From Deroplatys truncata (lineage: Eukaryota > Arthropoda > Insecta > Mantodea > Mantidae), in contig CM060990.1 in assembly GCA_030765065.1 (NCBI GenBank), forward strand, positions 283,119,341 to 283,183,340: a DNA stretch of 64,000 nt. The letters are read 5' to 3'. Both the position numbers and the translations under genes were made by a program. Below, piece after piece: positions 1 through 11,460 of the stretch (positions within the stretch are counted from its first letter, which is position 1; each line of letters starts with the position of its first letter). A model generated the notes under the pieces. It ran no database searches and was not told the DNA's origin. It saw only the letters and a list, made by a program, of their open reading frames with translations.

Positions 1-766
1 GTATATAACAAAATATTTTGCTTTGTAATTAAAGGCAAAATGTCACGGAATGCATGCCAAAGATAAGTACAGAAGCTCTCTTAAATGTAAGTAACGTTGT
101 CAAGTGATTCTAACCATCCTTTAAACAGTATTACCTTTTGTTGCTTCGAAGCTTGAAAACTGGCAAATATGAACACTTCTTATTAAATGTATATTATTGC
201 TTAGAAGAATGCAGTTTGGCTTTTAGACTTACAGCTAATCCACTTTTAAGCCCTAGATGATCTCCATCCGCTGCTACAGACACATGCTTGAACTAAGGTA
301 GTCCAACATTTTCTACAGCCTGCTGAACGCATATGAAATTATAAACCTCTTTGTTGTGACTTTCAATAAAATAAGGTGTAACGTTTTTTCTGCTTTCAAA
401 ATAAATATTACTATGTATAGTTTACTTGTTTAAGAACTCTGGTCAGGGTCCCAAGAATTAAAGGCCATTGTGAAATTTCAGTATGTGTACAGTCTAGTGT
501 CTCAACTTGTGTTAATGTCTCACATAGCCAATGCGTGAAGCCGCATCAGTAATTTCATGAGATTGATTGCCCATAGTCTAAGGCTGTATATATGAATATC
601 TAAACTGCTGCGGGGTTCATTATAAACAATAAATAGTCAAGTTTCGTTTAATTGAACATGAACGTATTGGAGAGCAAAGTGTTTAGCGTTATTTGCCATA
701 TTAGCGATGTTTTGATTCACCTAGTACATTTTTCTGCATGTATGTCATTTTTACCACAATACACAC
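1..766. other. AT-rich DNA with no recognisable gene
   Basis: No reading frame with family resemblance, no RNA gene and no terminal repeats were recognised here. It may be intron or intergenic DNA beside the possible exon that follows. Confidence 0.5.
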
Positions 767-953
767 CTGAGATGGAACTGCAAACCGAAGATCAAAAATG
801 ACACATCCTGTGCTGGTTATATCTTCTTCATCAAGATTTACCACCACGGGTCCCTTTACACCAAACTCAACCATTTCACGAACAAGAGCTTTCGTGGTCA
901 ACATTCCAGGATATTGCGAAAGGCGCTTGTTTGTAGACTGATCTGCTGTCATC
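767..953 (-). CDS. Possible host coding exon, function unknown
   Basis: On the minus strand a 187-bp open stretch is bounded by a plausible acceptor (TTGACAG just above 953) and a plausible donor (CAG followed by GTGTGT just below 767). The peptide has normal composition, with a stretch VKGPVVVNLDEEDI and then STGCVIFDLRF, unlike the transposon proteins elsewhere in the window. I do not recognise the family. If real it is an internal or first coding exon of a host gene whose other exons lie outside the window; a methionine codon sits one base inside the exon. It could equally be a chance open frame, since only one exon is visible and no neighbouring exon was found downstream on the minus strand. 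Confidence 0.35.
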
Positions 954-1850
954 CTGTCAAATATAGCGTTTAATTTTAGTTGACATATGTTAGTTTAAAC
1001 AACATTTTGCATACACTCTTACATAATGCTATAAATACAAACTTGAAGGAATAAAAATTCTAGGTCGACCTGCAATATGATAGAAGGAATAAAATGCTCT
1101 ATAGGATGGAGGGAATGTGCATGTCCAAATTTAATTGCTAAGAGAACGTATGGGATTTAAAAAACATACTTAAGAACGTTTGACCATCTGACAATACGCT
1201 ATCTAATTGCAATACAATAATCTACTGTTTGTTGAAGGATGTTTTAACTAGGTGGGGTGCATGTAGGGGTTTACCCAGTGGAAGGAGGTAGTGTTTACTT
1301 GGTCTGGGGCAAGTGAGAGGTAAAGACGCGCGATAGTGAAAGATCGCTTGCTGTTTCTCAGTTTCATGTGTCACGCGCGGCATGAGTTTAGCATACTGTG
1401 TAACCCTTCCACCAGCTAAAGCTTTTTTTGAGAGATAAGCAATCCCATTCCCCGAGCTAAAATGTCGCTGAACAGACAGCAACAAAACTACACCATAAGG
1501 CCACCTCTGAATAGGCCTTGCAGGGATCACGCAGTATGAAATCGGTTAGCGCGGAAGTAAATACGCCTCCTCTCGTTTGCGGGGGAGAGCGGTAAAAAGG
1601 AATGAGTATGAGAAAGTATTACGCAAGATTTGTGCAGTAATACAAAACACATTTTCAGGTTTGAGACTACGAATGCTTTATGCTGGAAATCACACGTAGT
1701 GAAATTTTTGGAAACAGCTTTTTAAAAATGTGGTTACCTTTTATACTAGCATTTTCTTTGGCTACACAGTATTAATATGAAAACAAAAGATAAAACGCCT
1801 CATAAAGTTTGCCTAAACCGTCATGAGTATCCGGCTGACATGGTGATATA
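954..1850. other. Noncoding, nothing recognised
   Basis: A minus-strand frame of about 100 codons (1222-1530) has no family resemblance and is probably chance. The TA dinucleotide at 1849-1850 is the left target duplication of the next element. Confidence 0.5.
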
Positions 1851-3487
1851 CAGGATGTAACAAAAATGTACGCCGCAAATTGCAGGACAAGTTCCTCACA
1901 CGTAGACGAAGAAATTATGTTATATGGACACGGGTCTGGAAACGCTTTATTTCAATGTTACAACCCATTTTCTCCAACTCATTAATCATGGGAAATACAC
2001 ACGAACAGATCGTTAGAATCATGGGGAACATGCACTCTTGGTTACGTTGTTATTATTATCATCGCAGGTGCACCGCCAGTATTTTGTTTTACATGTCCAT
2101 GTTGTCATGCGACTTACGTTATTGCTTGTTTACAGGTAACATCAACTGTTCCAGTGAGCAGTACGACCTTGGCAAGCACACGGGTTCCTGCGTACTAGTA
2201 GAGTTGATCACAGACTTGGCTCGTGCAATGACAGTGTACACAAATGTAGAGATAGCAGATGCCCATTTGAGGTATGGATTAGCAGACGGTAATGGCGCTT
2301 GCGCTCAAGGTTTGTACCGGTATAGATTTCCAGGACGAAGGTGCCCTGACAGGAAAACGTTTAAAGCCATTGACCGTCGTCTTAGGGAAAATGGGACATT
2401 TCAGCCTCATACTCCCGACCGGGGGAGGCCTAGAAGGACGAGGAAACCGCAACGGGAGGCGGTAATTCTTCAGCCAGTTGACGACCCTAGTGTCAGTACA
2501 AGACAAGTAGCTGCAACAATGAATATTGACCACATGACTGTCTGGCGAGTGTTACACGAGGTTCAGCTGTATCCATACCATTTGCTGCGTGTGCAGGCAC
2601 TATCAGCAGTTGATTTTCCTGCACAGGCACGCTTCTGCGAATGGTTTATGTAACAAAGCGTCAATCCTAATTTTAGTGTAAGGGTGCTGTTCACAGATGA
2701 GGCGTCGTTTCAACGAGATCAGATTGTAAATTATCGCAATCAGCATGTATGGGCTGAGGTCAATCCTCACGCAACTGTTGAAGCAAATCATCAACAAAGA
2801 TTTTCTTTCGTTGTTTGGGCTGGCATTGTTGGTGACTGTTTGATAGGACCTCACGTTCTTCCATCCAGGCTCAACGAACAAATTTACCATAATTTCGTAG
2901 AGAATGTTCTACGTGATCTGTTAGCAGATGTGTCTTTAGCTGCGCGAGAAAGCATGTACTTAATGCACGATGGAGCACCTCCTCATTTTAATTTTAATGT
3001 CCGTCGACTTCTAAATAACAGATTCGGTGACCGATGGATTGGTAGAGATTGACCAATTGCCTGGTCTCCTCTCTTCCCGAACCTAAACCCACTGAACTTT
3101 TATTTGAGGGGCATTTGAAAGCTCTTGTATATATCGAACTCCAGTACCAAGTATTCTGAGTCTCCGTGCCCGTATTATGGAAGGTTGCGAAACCATACGC
3201 AATACCCCAGGGATACATCAGCGCATCCGGGATTCACTACGACGGCGGGTTGATGCATGTATCAATGCTCACGATGGGCATATTGAACATCTTCTGTGAG
3301 AAAGAGTTGCATGTGGTATACTGGTACGTTGTATTCTTGTGTGCTTCCATGATTAATGAGTTGGAGAAAATGAGTTGTAACATGGTAACAAAGCGTTTCT
3401 AGACCCATGTTCATATAACATGATATCTTCGTCTACGTATGAGGAATGTGTCCTGCAATTCGTGCCGCACATTTTTATTACACTCTG
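1851..3487 (+). mobile_element. Mariner-like DNA transposon with long TIRs
   Basis: The 1637-bp element starts CAGGATGTAACAAAAATGTA and ends with its imperfect inverse TTACACTCTG. Inverted repeats extend about 145 bp inward on each side: the stretch from 1851 to about 1990 matches the inverse of about 3345-3487. TA dinucleotides flank both ends (1849-1850 and 3488-3489), the target duplication of the Tc1/mariner superfamily. The interior holds one transposase frame on the plus strand. The element is clearly bounded but its gene is dead. Confidence 0.85.
1880..3130 (+). pseudogene. Mariner-like transposase (helix-turn-helix plus DDE type), inactivated
   Basis: A DNA-cutting and joining transposase. 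The N-terminal half shows a helix-turn-helix region (PSVSTRQVAATMNIDHMTVW). After an in-frame TAA at 2651-2653 the same frame continues with the first catalytic block (VLFTDEASF), then GPHVLPSRLNEQIYHNF, then the second (YLMHDGAPPHF) and the WIGRD region. A TGA at 3050-3052 follows, and the conserved third-acid block reads PNLNPLN where family members usually have PDLNP, so the third acid seems lost. Downstream the match dissolves into frameshifts. Two stops and the changed acid make it a pseudogene. A second, more decayed relative lies at 39715-40280 on the other strand. Confidence 0.85.
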
Positions 3488-5551
3488 TATACCTGCGTAC
3501 AAAATCCTAAAGCGGTTCAAATTCCGTTTGACTCAGACTTTGAAACACTCCTTATGACAAATAATATTCACAACATGTTTGTACCAGACTTCTGAATGTT
3601 TCTAAGCAGCTTAAGCAAGAACTTCAACTATTCTATCTGCTTTTTGCGTTATTCGGTTCTAGATGTTAATTCTTCTTCGGCTTCAAAATACATTATGTTG
3701 CTCTGGATGGATTTTACAATCTTGTCTCTTGGCTAAGGCACTAGCCATACTACTTCCCAATGAAGCATAGCAATCCAAATTTCTGCAGAGGGTTTGCCTA
3801 CAAGTTTCATTCCAGGGCAATTAGTCACACAACAATATCCATTTTAAAGGGGCCCCTACAACAATGCCTATAGCTGACATACCAATATAATCAGATGATT
3901 AGTAAAGGATTTCCATACTAAAATGTTTTATTTTATTATAAAAATAATAATTTTATTATTTTGTGTTTTAGATTCCCAACCTAATAGTAAGTGTCAGATG
4001 AAGGCCTATTTTAATAACTGTGAGGAAAGAAAGAAATAAGAAACAGAAAAAAGAGGAAAAGAAACCTCTATGAGTAATTATTTTATGTTCCCTGTTCAAG
4101 ATCAAAATCCTTTGTATGAAATTCGAATCATGACCTATATTAATCTCAGAAAATAAACAAAAAAAAGGAGTAAGATCTGCGTAAATCATTATTCATTCCG
4201 AAAGTTAAAAAGCGGTAGAAAAGAATTGTACTACATATAACCTGAAAGACGAGTAAGTAAATCTCACTGAATTACAACGCAGCTTAGGTGACATCATCAT
4301 TGAACAAATTTGTTTAAGGGATTATACGCATGAACCTGATGGTTCTGGAATCAAAGTCAAAAGAATAACAGTTCCCATAAATTAAAGAATACTCTTTCAG
4401 TGAAATAAAAATCTAAGTGTCTTGCAGGATGAATTTCCACGGGTATAATAATATTATATGAAGAGGTTATTGCCAAATTACAGAACGGAATAATTTATGA
4501 GAACTCTAAAGAGTGCACAGAGCCTCCGCTGTCCCCCTAACATACGAAACTTAAGCAGTATTAAAATACTTCCCTGAGTAATGCCGCAATATGGAGAGAA
4601 AGGTTTCTGTTATATTCTAGAAAGGTAAAAAAATAAGAGCAGTTGATAATATTTTCAATAAGAAGAAGCATCCAACACCTTTCGAGCTCAGTGTATACTT
4701 ATACAAATGGAACGTTCACAACAGTGTCTCTGCAATTCATACAGTAAGTGGAATAGTACATAATCTACATTTCCATTCTTGGTTATTATTACTACCAAGA
4801 AGCTGAAGCACATTAATGCAGCCGCGTTTATGAGGTTTTGTAAACCAAAACTAGCAGCACTGTCATCGACGTAAACCCCACTATGTAATGATGGAATTCG
4901 ATGTATGAATTTTGAATTCCTTACGACGTAGTTTTCCCGACAGAATAATCTGAAGTTGCCAGTTTTATTCTGTCAATCGATTTACAGAGAAATCGATGTA
5001 TAAAACCGCACTTAAGACATTACACAGATGTGATACTAAATATCACGCTGGATTTTACCATATGTGATTTACCGTTTTCATCTGTTCCATGTTTATCTGC
5101 GGGAGTCTGTAATTTCTTTTGTTTGAGTTCCTTGATGTTTCTCCAATCGCGGATCTCTGCCACTAATAGTGCACTTTAGAAACTGGAATGCCATCCATTT
5201 TCACGTGATGAAACGTAATTTTCTGTATTGTAATTTTTTCAGTAACCCGTTAGGTGGGCTAGTTTCGGTTGCTAGTTGTGTGTTTCCCGAAATGCAATGT
5301 GTTGCATCGCTTCCATCATTTTTTTTCACCAACATCAAAAGTTTCTGCGCACTGCTTGCCCTTGTTGATATTGGGAATGACCAAACTTCTTTTTAACTGA
5401 ATAGCAATGAATAATGAACAAAATGCGTTTAATAGATCAGTGATTAGAGAACTTAAAATATAGCCCACGAAAGATTGGATAGGTTAGCCTATATGGCTCC
5501 TTGAGCCCCCCCAAAAAAAAGAAACACAGAAAACATACAATAGCATATTAT
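3488..5551. other. Noncoding AT-rich DNA
   Basis: No gene, RNA or element ends recognised. Short open frames near 3166, 3968 and 5169 lack family features. Confidence 0.5.
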
Positions 5552-5665
5552 GCAACAAGACTGTAATTGTAGTAATTAAGACGCGAGTATGTTTATGAAA
5601 CGAGAGGTAGTGAGTATCATAATTTTCATGCAAGCGTCTTAATTACCATTATAGTCTTGTTGTAT
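5552..5665. repeat. Small foldback (hairpin) repeat
   Basis: An imperfect inverted repeat: about 5552-5584 (CAACAAGACTGTAATTG onward) is the inverse of about 5634-5665 (ending ATAGTCTTGTTGTATA), separated by about 50 bp. This is typical of a short hairpin MITE or decayed TIR pair. No coding content and no clear target duplication. Confidence 0.5.
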
Positions 5666-6809
5666 ACGACTGTTCTTGGTCGACCACACTACCTTTCAAG
5701 ACTTTGAGTTTTTACAAAAGATCTTATTTTTTAAATTGTGTGCAATAAAATGCTGATCGAATGGCAGCACTGATGGCAGGACCTTGAGTATGTTTGCGAG
5801 TAGTGCAACAGATTGTAGCAATGCTGATTCTATGCCGTATTTATTGATTTTTGCAGATAAATGCAAGAAATACATATTGAAGCAAAGAAAATGAACTAAA
5901 TTTATTAGAATATTAAAATTACAGCGAACGGAATTTGTTTTATTACAAATACGGGTATTTCTTGTTTATTTGGGGAATGGATCCCAGTGGAATGTTTGAA
6001 GTTAGGACTGCTGCTTTGAAGGTGTTAAACGGTATGGGGATAAGAGAGGTGTGCGAGCCGCCGAGTAAGATCATAATGAGTCGCTGAAGTATTGTGGATG
6101 CGGTAACACTTCAGATACGACACATATAATCAGTGTATTATATTGTGGTCGACCAAAAGTTAAATTACTACCTGAAACCGTACTAGTATCATCACTAGGA
6201 AGTAAATTTTGGGTGAACTAAGTTGCCGAGCGACTGCATGCGCTAATGTTGTAATCCACTGCTTCCTCGACATAATACTGTAGCTTGGAATAGAGGGGTT
6301 TTGGAAATGATGCGGATGTACTGGTGTCTTGATGAAATCATGATGCAGCTGCTAATATATCTGAGAAGCCATGGGGCACTGGAGTATGCGCAATGCTTTA
6401 TTTTGAATGATTTGGATGCGATGAATATACATCTTGCCTGCAGTTCTCAATAAGGAACTCCGTAAACGAGTAATTGACGCAGAAAAGAAGTGTACAAATA
6501 TAGAGAACAATCAGAGCGTCCTTTTAACACTCGATACTGTTTTAACAGCCGGACTGAGGAGTGAACAAGTGATGCCTTCTACCTCGCATTGAGTGTCAAA
6601 GACAGTTCTGTCATTGCACTGATTCAGCCGCTTGTGCATCAACGTTGCGACCTGCAGAATGTGAACAACATGTCGGGTGTTCTTGTTTATGTCGGGAGTG
6701 GACAGAGCAATAGTTACTCGTTGCTGTGGCAGAATCTTTATTGTCTCTTACTGCAGCTAAATAGGGTTGCCCTATGCTAGGATTTCGGTTTGCGTATATG
6801 TCCAGGCAT
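5666..6809. other. Noncoding, nothing recognised
   Basis: No family features. A short plus-strand frame at 6589-6780 does not resemble anything known to me. Confidence 0.45.
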
Positions 6810-6996
6810 AGTTCCGGTTAGAAGTGACAAAGTGTTATTAAAGCTGTAAAGGCAGTGACTCACGAAAATTAGAATCTGAGCTCTACCAAGAAATTGTCTA
6901 TTTCCTAAACCCTACCATCCATAATCGAACCTGTGACTCCGAAGTTTCTCGATATAGCAGTAAAATAAAATACCAAGGCGACCCAGGTCAGCATCA
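6810..6996 (+). repeat. Dispersed LTR-like repeat carrying the empty target site of the palindromic element
   Basis: The stretch matches the sequences on the two outer sides of the palindromic element. Upstream of GTTATT (6834-6839) the bases TAGTTC..G.TTAG and CAAAGTGTTATT match 16380-16407. Downstream, about 150 bp (GGCAGTG, then TTAGAATCT.AGCTCT, CTATTTCCTAA, GTGACTCCGAAG.TTCTCGA) match 34836-35005. Here GTTATT occurs once; around the element it occurs twice. The final part CCAGGTCAGCA may be the LTR end and primer-binding area of the Gypsy relic that follows, but this is a guess. Confidence 0.6.
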
Positions 6997-7429
6997 CATG
7001 ACGCCCATTACGTTGGAGTTCGAATTACTGCCAACCAGCCAACATATCTCGGTGACCCGGCAATGGAAAGAAGGAAGACGACGCCGGTGACAACGTCACC
7101 AACCATCAGAGCCGAAGGTAGCAGCAGAGCGTACCAGTAGACGCGTGACTATCAGCGACATCGACACTGTCCCATGGCGACCAGGAAGCAGGCATCCAAA
7201 GCACACAGAACGTCTGCGCTCCGAAAGTATAAGTTTAATTAAGCGCTAAGTAAATTACTGTAACACTTCTCAGCAGCGCAACTTCAGCACCGAGTAAGTG
7301 TTGACTGTACAGTATGTTACTAAAGTTTTGGAAGGGAGTGTATATACAATAGAATGTAAGCAAGCTCGGGGTGTGCATGTTTGTAAATGCTGTCGAGAAA
7401 TCAAAAATTAATAGGAAACAATATGGAGG

Positions 7430-9020
7430 CTAATAATGAAGAAGGAGGAAACTTCAGTAATAATAGCACGCAGGAAGTGTAAAACAAAGAAGTAGAGAAT
7501 GAATAGAAAGCCAGGTTACTGAACCACTTAACACGAGTGAAATACTGCAACAAAAATTGTTTCAATTGAGTTCACTAAACACTAAAATTGCAGCAGGGCG
7601 TAAAACACTATTACATCAATTATCAAACCAAGAAAAAACCTTACAAGAATGAACACAGCACTTGTCTACACAAGAGCAAACACCAACACAACAATTGTCA
7701 GCCTAAGAGCAAATCTTAAAAATACAAATCACACAACAATTATCCGCCCAAGAACAAACATTGCAGCAGCAACTATCCTCTCAGTGAAGCACTAAACAGA
7801 GGGAGATCAGCCAGAGCTTAGAAGCTAAATTGCAGGGGCTAATTTTAGAATTTATGACAGGCCAAAATGTGCTCGAAGAGATGTAGAATATGTGAAAAAT
7901 AAACTAAAGACAACACAGAATAATGTAGTACTGGTAAGACAGGAACCTAGTGTGGAACTAGATACCGTCAGGGCATAATAAACTGTAGATAATGAAAATA
8001 ATGTGTACAATTAGTAATAATGCATTAGAAGAAGCAATGACTGTCTGTGTCACGTTACAGGATGAGCAGCATGCACTGGAAATAGGAGTAAATGTTGAAC
8101 TTGGTAAAATAAGAAAGTCAGTAAAGGAACGGCATACCTCGCAGCCAAGCGAGATTACCAAGCTAAGGGAGGACTTGACACAGGCTGCCACGCTTGCAGG
8201 GATGCGCTCGACGAAATCAAGTCACGGTCCCGGGACCTACGAATGCACGAACAACGTCTCAGGTTTCCTCGCCTCCGTCGTTCCAAAGCACCAGCATGAG
8301 TCACAAAGTGAGATCGAACGAACCTGCAGGCATTCCTTCGACCTTACTATATGTTTCAAGCGAGGTATCAAGCACATTAGAGCAAATGCAATAATGCCAC
8401 ACACCATGGCAATTTCTAACTTAGCTGCCAACACCAAGTTCAACAGTGAGGTCTACATTGCGAAGCAATTCATTAATGATATCGTGTTATGTTTCGCGCT
8501 TAGGGGAATCCCTCGCCGTTTTGTAGTGGTTACAGTCAAAAGGAGCTTGATAAGCTGGTCTCTGAGTTGGTTCCCACTGACGGTGGGCGAACATGCGCAT
8601 AATGAACATTTTCGGTCAACATTTTTAGAGATGAATTGAAGCGGTGTTGTCCAGTACCAAGTGCGCACACAAATAAACAATGCCCGATAAAAGAAAAATC
8701 AGTGAGAGTCCATGGTCGAGTATTTATTGCGATTCGGCCAGCTAAATCAACCCCTAGACCTGCCAATGCCCAGAGGGGAATTCGTCTCCCTCCAGGTGCG
8801 ACATTTCCCTGACGTAATACGTCACCATTTTGTAGTAGCCCGTCCGAGGATGGTGAGCGAAGTAATAGAACTCCTTACCGCTGTGCAGGAACGCGAGAGG
8901 AAATTAGGACCGGCGATGCGTCCGAAATCAGTACCAAATGGAGACCAGATAAGAGAACATACCCAAATCGTGATGATGGGACGAGACACAAGGAATGTTG
9001 AAGGCGAACAGAGATAACCG
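7430..9020 (+). pseudogene. Ty3/Gypsy-like gag relic
   Basis: Broken frames on the plus strand. About 7560-7800 encodes a repeated Gln-rich coiled-coil-like stretch (QQLSAQEQTLQQQL type, with stops). At 7992-8400 there is a coiled-coil-like open frame, and at 8712-9017 a capsid-like stretch (LQVRHFPDVIRHHFVVARP) resembling the CA part of arthropod Gypsy Gag. Many stops and frameshifts separate the pieces. It probably belongs with the RT and integrase remnants at 13.5-14.2 kb, with later insertions between. The Gag assignment rests on pattern only. Confidence 0.5.
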
Positions 9021-9558
9021 TTTCACTCTCCGACAGCGATAAAACGAGCTTTTTTTTAGAGAGTTCGGGGGAGGAACTATAGATCTTGGGACACCAGGGG
9101 CCAACTGAGTATGATCAGGACACCTAGGCAACCTAAAGAGTATCCCATTCAATACATGAGATTCTCCAGTTACACGGCGATAATAAGCAACGCAAGCTCT
9201 TCAATAGGCTGATGTACAGCCACGGACTGGCTTCGAACGGGCACTCACAGCAGACACGACAACCCCTAAATGTCCACGAGATGGACAACGTACTAGGCTA
9301 CGTGAGTAGTGCAATGATTTGAAAAATATGCCCAGGTCAAGGATGGTGGCCACAACCGCCGGAAAACTAGAAGGAGGAAGAGTCGGAGTGTTCCCTGGTT
9401 CAACCTCAGAGAATGCGTGTATGGTATTACATTGCACAGGGAACGAAAACAGTAATGTAAATAGGATAATACAGGGTGGTCCATTTAAATTGAGACTGTA
9501 CAATATCTCCAAAACTAAGCGTTGTAGAAAGAACTGTGTTGAATAAAAGTTGCTTAAT
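9021..9558. other. Noncoding or decayed retroelement sequence
   Basis: No reliable frame. At 9471-9500 a sequence starting TACAGGGTGGTCCATTTAAA resembles the terminal repeat of a mariner-type element, but no matching partner was found, so it may be a solo end. Confidence 0.35.
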
Positions 9559-9736
9559 ATTATAGGGGAAAGTGGATGTCATTAGTCATGTTTTATTTTG
9601 AGGATGTGATGGTCATTTTAGGGTCAATTTAATTTGTCCATAATTGTAGGTTCCCATTTTAAATTAAATTGACGCTAAATGACTATCATAACATCCTCCA
9701 AACAACATGCGACTAATGGCATTTAGTTACCCTGGT
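9559..9736. repeat. Foldback MITE of about 180 bp
   Basis: About 60 bp on the left (9571-9635, including GTCATTAGTCATG and GTCAATTTAATTT) is the inverse of the right part (9658-9730, including AAATTAAATTGAC and GCGACTAATGGCATTT). The ends read TATAGGGGAA and TTACCCTGGTA, also inverse. The loop is about 25 bp. No coding capacity. The structure fits a non-autonomous hairpin DNA transposon. Confidence 0.65.
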
Positions 9737-10326
9737 AGTGGATATATTGATAGGAGGTGAAGTCTTGAGTGCATTACAAGCCGTTATTGACTATGGAATA
9801 GCGCTATTGACAATTACAATAAACGGCTCGCCTAGAAGAATACCGTTCGACCAGACCTCGAGTGTCGAAACGCGGTGGTAATCGTAATGGAACAGCAAAT
9901 ACAGGAAGAAAAAGAATTCACTGAATATTCATATACTGGGGAAGGCTCTACATACACTTTTTACGCATAGAATGTGCGAAGTAAGCGATTATAACGACAT
10001 GTCACTGCAATCAGCTGATGGTTCAGGAGTAGGGCAGGCCCCCCATTGTGGCTCAGATGTAGAGAGTGAAAGTTTTTATTTAGGGGACAGGTCAGGCAAC
10101 TCACAGGTAACAGGTGAACAATGAAACTCATCTCAGGATACGCGAATGTGTAGAGTCGATAGAGGGCCTAAATCAGGGGTACAGAAGTGCGCGGAGAGCT
10201 CGCGGTAAACTTCACTTCAGGTGGTACACTGTCACTCCATGCTTGTTCAGGAGATGTGTTCCGAATGTAAGCATTCAGTGGTGGACATAGTCATTTCAGG
10301 TAGAATCAGACGACTGAAAAATTCAA
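9737..10326. other. Noncoding, nothing recognised
   Basis: No family features on either strand. Confidence 0.45.
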
Positions 10327-10399
10327 TGCCATAGCCGGGATTTGAACCACGGATCTCCCGGTCTCCGTCCGGTTGCTCTAACCACTGAGCTACCATGGC
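10327..10399 (-). repeat. tRNA-derived SINE head or tRNA pseudogene
   Basis: On the minus strand the 72-bp body has a 7-bp acceptor stem (GCCATGG with CTATGGC), an A-box-like D arm (TAGCTCAGTGGTTAGAGCA), an anticodon loop ACGGAGA (anticodon GGA if real) and a B-box (GGTTCAAATCC). The T stem has two mismatches and the anticodon stem one, so a working tRNA is unlikely. A short GATTCT microsatellite (10471-10502) lies just upstream in minus-strand sense, and SINE-like sequence may continue below 10327. Confidence 0.65.
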
Positions 10400-10739
10400 A
10401 ACATGCCGGCACGCCATTAAATTCTCCAGCTGACTCGCATTTTTCCCGGTAAGCCACAAGGAGATCTTGAGATTCTGATTCTGATTGTGATTCTGATTCT
10501 ACCTTTCCAACTCTGTCCAACACACGGCTTGTGTGAAAGAGCAATTATTTCCATAGTCATTTCATTTTATTAATGCGGAGCATTTATAATGCGAAACATT
10601 TTTATCTGCCGATATTCCACTTCACAGGATGAATCGTTCTAAGCTGCACTCTTATAAGAGGAGACCGGAAAATCAATTTCAGATCCCAGAACATTTAGAA
10701 AAACCTATGTTGGTCGGTGCTACGACAAAGGTTTCCAAC

Positions 10740-11460
10740 AAATAAGAGTAAGGGTTGTAGAACAAAGATATATTCGTATCCATCGACGAGACAACGGACT
10801 CTGTATACTGCTATGTAACGAATGTTATTCTTGAAGTTCTAGAAGCACATATTACTGAAGAGCAACTTCTACTACTTTGTGAGCAGCTGGACAAAGTCAA
10901 CTACTTTACCCGTTCTACCCAAAGATGGTGCATGTGACGTGTTTAGCGCATGCACTACACTGGGTCGCGGAAGAAGTACGTGCGAATTTTTCTGAAATGG
11001 ATAAATTAATTGGATGCGTGAAGAAAATATTCTTGAGAACTCCCTCTCGAGTTGTAGTATGTAAAATAGAAGCTGTGGAAATTGAGTTGCCCTTTTCACT
11101 TGTTCTGACTAGATGGAGAACACGGCTCGAGGCTTTTAGTTACTGCAAAAATTTCGATATTGTGAAGAAAGTGGTCAATTCCTCCGATATTACTGAGTTT
11201 ATGTCAATAAAAGCAGTGCAATAATTTTTGCTCATAAAGGAATTGCAGATATACTTTCTTACATAAACACAAGTTTTGGATTTCCTTTTGATGCCATACT
11301 TCTCTGGAAAAATCCCAGGTGACATTAGTGGAACAGCTACAATTAGTGGATAAAGTAGTGAATGATTTGAGTCTTGCATGTGGTAAAGAGGGTTATGCAG
11401 TGTCAGCGAAAATGGAGGTGGTAGAGAATAACAGGGGTTACAAAACATTGTGTTCAATTG
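10740..11460 (+). pseudogene. hAT-family transposase-like relic
   Basis: Frames on the plus strand resemble a hAT-related protein family common in arthropod genomes. About 10770-10800 reads SIDETTDSVYCYVTNVI, typical of the catalytic-domain start (ID.TTD), and 10925-11224 reads [20 protein letters not shown], then FLRTPSRV, then [11 protein letters not shown], in the family's order. The region linking them is missing, so there is an internal deletion and a frameshift near 10915. After 11222 only scattered matches continue. No terminal repeats were identified. Confidence 0.7.

Noticed and set aside
1222-1530. 102-codon minus-strand protein
   Set aside because: No motifs, no homologous feel, atypical composition; likely chance.
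10327-10399. Functional serine tRNA (anticodon GGA)
   Set aside because: Mismatches in T and anticodon stems and surrounding SINE-like features point to a tRNA-derived repeat.
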